Below are positions 13,495-15,232 of a stretch of 15,232 nucleotides of DNA, in pieces. The notes beneath the pieces were generated by a model that worked only from the letters and a program-made list of their open reading frames with translations, was not told the DNA's origin and searched no databases. Both the position numbers and the translations under genes were made by a program. Each line of letters starts with the position of its first letter. Position 1 is the stretch's first letter. Origin of the DNA: Prevotella sp. UBA746 (GTDB lineage Bacteria; Bacteroidota; Bacteroidia; Bacteroidales; Bacteroidaceae); contig DBKQ01000070.1 of NCBI GenBank assembly GCA_002298545.1, forward strand, positions 947 to 16,178, read 5' to 3'.

Positions 13495-15232
13495 TTATTC
13501 ACATCTTAATTTTAATGTTTCTATAATTTTCCCGTTCAGAAGCACGGAAAGCTGATACAGTTTGGTAGAAGCGGCAGGAGCATTAAAGGAAATGTCTGTA
13601 GCACCTTCTTTTATTGCATGATCTACAACCGGAGAATTGCCGTCAACGGATGAAATGCGTGCGCTCATACCATTAGATGCCGGTACAGAGAATTTTACGT
13701 CAATGACATCGCGGGAAACTGTGGCATTCTTTACGAACGGTGTCTTCTCGACATTTACCGTTGTCCTATTTATGGCATTGTCTTTCTCTGCCGTTACCTT
13801 CAGTGTGTATTCACTTGAAGATGCCACAGAACTGACATCAAGGGTTGTTCCTGTTCCAACAAGCCTGCCTTCGCTGTCGTACCATTCGTACGAAGCTTTC
13901 TCGTTTACATTTTCTGCCGTAAGACGAACATTTCCATCAGACAGAACTGTCTTGTCTATTTCCGGGACAATTTTCTGGCGAGGTGAAACCGTAATCTCAA
14001 CGCTCTCGCCACCCATTATCTCGCCAGTAGCTTCATCTACTACAAAGATGTCCAGATTGCGAATTTCCGGCGAAATAATATCCTTGTCTGCAACAAGATT
14101 TGCAGTGATGCCGAGATGGGCAGTTTCTGTCGGCTTACACTGAATACCACGAATGACAGCAATACTATCATTGACAGTCAAATAGCGAAGTTTTTGTTTA
14201 TCTTTCCGGAATCCCTTTAATAGCGTATTGTCTGATATTCCCAACGGCAAAGAAAGGCTTACTTCCACATTGGCTTTGGTCTGACTTGTATATGCATTGT
14301 CGGTTGCCATGACTAGGGAGAATTCATGGGGATATAGAAGTGGTGGCATCAAAACAAGATCATATAATTCACCGAACCCCTTAAACTTCAATTGGTTTTT
14401 CTGCCCCATACGGTCTGTTGCCCATGCCTTGGCAATTCCACTGTCAGTAACAGGCATGGACTGATTCTTGCCTTTATCTGAAAGAAAAGACAAAAGGCAC
14501 ATGTTGAAGCCGTCTTTTTTTGCTTTTTCAAGGCGTTCTTCCGAAAAAGCATAACTGAATTCCTTTATATAAGTTTCTCCAGGCTGAATGACAGCCTTTA
14601 TTGTGGCATAGTTAACCTCATCTCCCATCAAGGAGTCTTCACGGTAGCCTATCCATGTATATTTGTCAAGCACGACCGAACTCTCAGCCCACCATGTACG
14701 AAGAGTTGTCCCATTACCAGGATATGCCTTTACACCGCGGTTCTTAACTCTTGTGTATATATATACCGTATTGTGTTCATCAGTAATTTTAGGCATTTCG
14801 TACTGCTGATTTTGTAAGCCGTCATTCTGGTTTCTGAGCCAGATATCTGTACTCGACCAGAAAATGAAAGGATTTCTTATCACTGTCTTAGAAGAATCAT
14901 AATACGGATTGACATAACCTGTATTGCCATGTGGAATATACAGGTATACCGTAGGCGGTATCGTGTCCAGAGCCAAATCCTCGGCCGTGGAGTTATTCAA
15001 ATATGAAAGGGACGGGGTTTCCGCTGCATATTGAAACTTGCCGTCAGTGTACATGTCATGGTTGCGGGCATATTCATAAGCCTTTACCATTGTTACAGGT
15101 TTCTGTGTTCCGTCCGGCAGGGTGTCTGTCTGTGCTGTAATTTTGTTACCCTCGACATCATAGCCGTTGATGGCGGAAGTCCAATGGTAAACGAACTCGT
15201 CGAAAGGCAGGTTTTCGCAGCCGTATGACAGT
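13495..15232 (-). CDS. Large secreted protein with Ig-like domain, C-terminal part (possibly C13/caspase-like peptidase; 5' end outside window)
   Basis: The frame stays open to the right edge, so 578 residues are visible and the ATG at 15090 is internal. The first visible residues (LSYGCENLPFDEFVYHWTSA, then an acidic loop, VTMVKAYEYARNHD and AAETPSLSY) recall the end of legumain/caspase-like (C13 clan) catalytic domains of Bacteroidales, where a D-rich loop is followed by a TMxEAFxYA helix and an ETPQYS-type strand. That is recognition from memory and uncertain, and the catalytic Cys/His would be outside the window. Next come beta-rich stretches typical of exported proteins (TVYIYTRVKNRGVKAYPGNG), an Ig-like domain at visible residues about 410-500 (YEWYDSEGRLVGTGTTLDVS), and a final beta segment ending LLNGKIIETLKLRCE that may be a sorting domain. 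It lies 77 nt upstream of the BspA-like gene. Confidence 0.72.
   Translation of the reverse strand, partial: LSYGCENLPFDEFVYHWTSAINGYDVEGNKITAQTDTLPDGTQKPVTMVKAYEYARNHDMYTDGKFQYAAETPSLSYLNNSTAEDLALDTIPPTVYLYIPHGNTGYVNPYYDSSKTVIRNPFIFWSSTDIWLRNQNDGLQNQQYEMPKITDEHNTVYIYTRVKNRGVKAYPGNGTTLRTWWAESSVVLDKYTWIGYREDSLMGDEVNYATIKAVIQPGETYIKEFSYAFSEERLEKAKKDGFNMCLLSFLSDKGKNQSMPVTDSGIAKAWATDRMGQKNQLKFKGFGELYDLVLMPPLLYPHEFSLVMATDNAYTSQTKANVEVSLSLPLGISDNTLLKGFRKDKQKLRYLTVNDSIAVIRGIQCKPTETAHLGITANLVADKDIISPEIRNLDIFVVDEATGEIMGGESVEITVSPRQKIVPEIDKTVLSDGNVRLTAENVNEKASYEWYDSEGRLVGTGTTLDVSSVASSSEYTLKVTAEKDNAINRTTVNVEKTPFVKNATVSRDVIDVKFSVPASNGMSARISSVDGNSPVVDHAIKEGATDISFNAPAASTKLYQLSVLLNGKIIETLKLRCE

Overview
The window looks like a chromosomal piece of a Bacteroidales bacterium, most likely Prevotella or a close relative. 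Four sites match the Bacteroidetes promoter form TTTG-N19/20-TAnnTTTG (one of them weakly). There is a BspA-like leucine-rich-repeat secreted protein ending in a GVYVVNGKKVVR-type tail, an AAA-ATPase/PD-(D/E)XK protein of the kind common in this group, and a membrane-anchored TPR-AraC regulator. Nearly everything after the first gene is on the minus strand. I know of no direct species marker here, so the genus is an inference.

Layout. (1) 1-1644, plus strand: the 3' part of a TPR / transmembrane / AraC-HTH regulator. (2) 1645-2031: a gene-free stretch with two 13-bp direct repeats set 42 bp apart, a good plus-strand promoter and a 13-bp hairpin terminator, but no convincing gene between promoter and terminator. 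(3) 2032-8872, minus strand, transcribed sufB > sufC > sufD > sufS > gpmI: the SUF iron-sulfur cluster assembly genes followed by cofactor-independent phosphoglycerate mutase. A clear promoter lies upstream of sufB, and I see no promoter in the gaps between suf genes. Two of those gaps (about 210 nt each) are filled with related repeats. (4) 8873-9592: 720 bp with the suf promoter and leader, two copies of a roughly 60-bp hairpin element, and a three-unit hairpin region. (5) 9593-11362, minus: the AAA-ATPase-like/nuclease protein with its own promoter. (6) 11363-11860: a palindromic repeat, a complete 122-bp MITE with 23-bp terminal inverted repeats and an 8-bp target duplication, a candidate terminator and a third copy of the suf-region 3' repeat. 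(7) 11861-13417, minus: BspA-like LRR protein. (8) 13495-15232, minus: the C-terminal 578 residues of a large secreted protein with an Ig-like domain, possibly a C13/caspase-like peptidase whose catalytic part lies outside the window.

Function. SufBCD form the scaffold complex with the SufC ATPase, and SufS supplies sulfur from cysteine, so region 3 is a near-complete SUF operon (no SufE/SufU seen). GpmI is a housekeeping glycolytic enzyme that may be carried on the same transcript. The two genes at the right edge look like exported surface proteins.

The main points of novelty are non-coding: the MITE; a three-copy hairpin/G-quadruplex element placed just after the stop codons of sufD, sufB and the BspA-like gene, each copy followed at once by an ATG; in-frame 9-bp minisatellites in the suf gaps; and a promoter-terminator unit without a gene next to the regulator.
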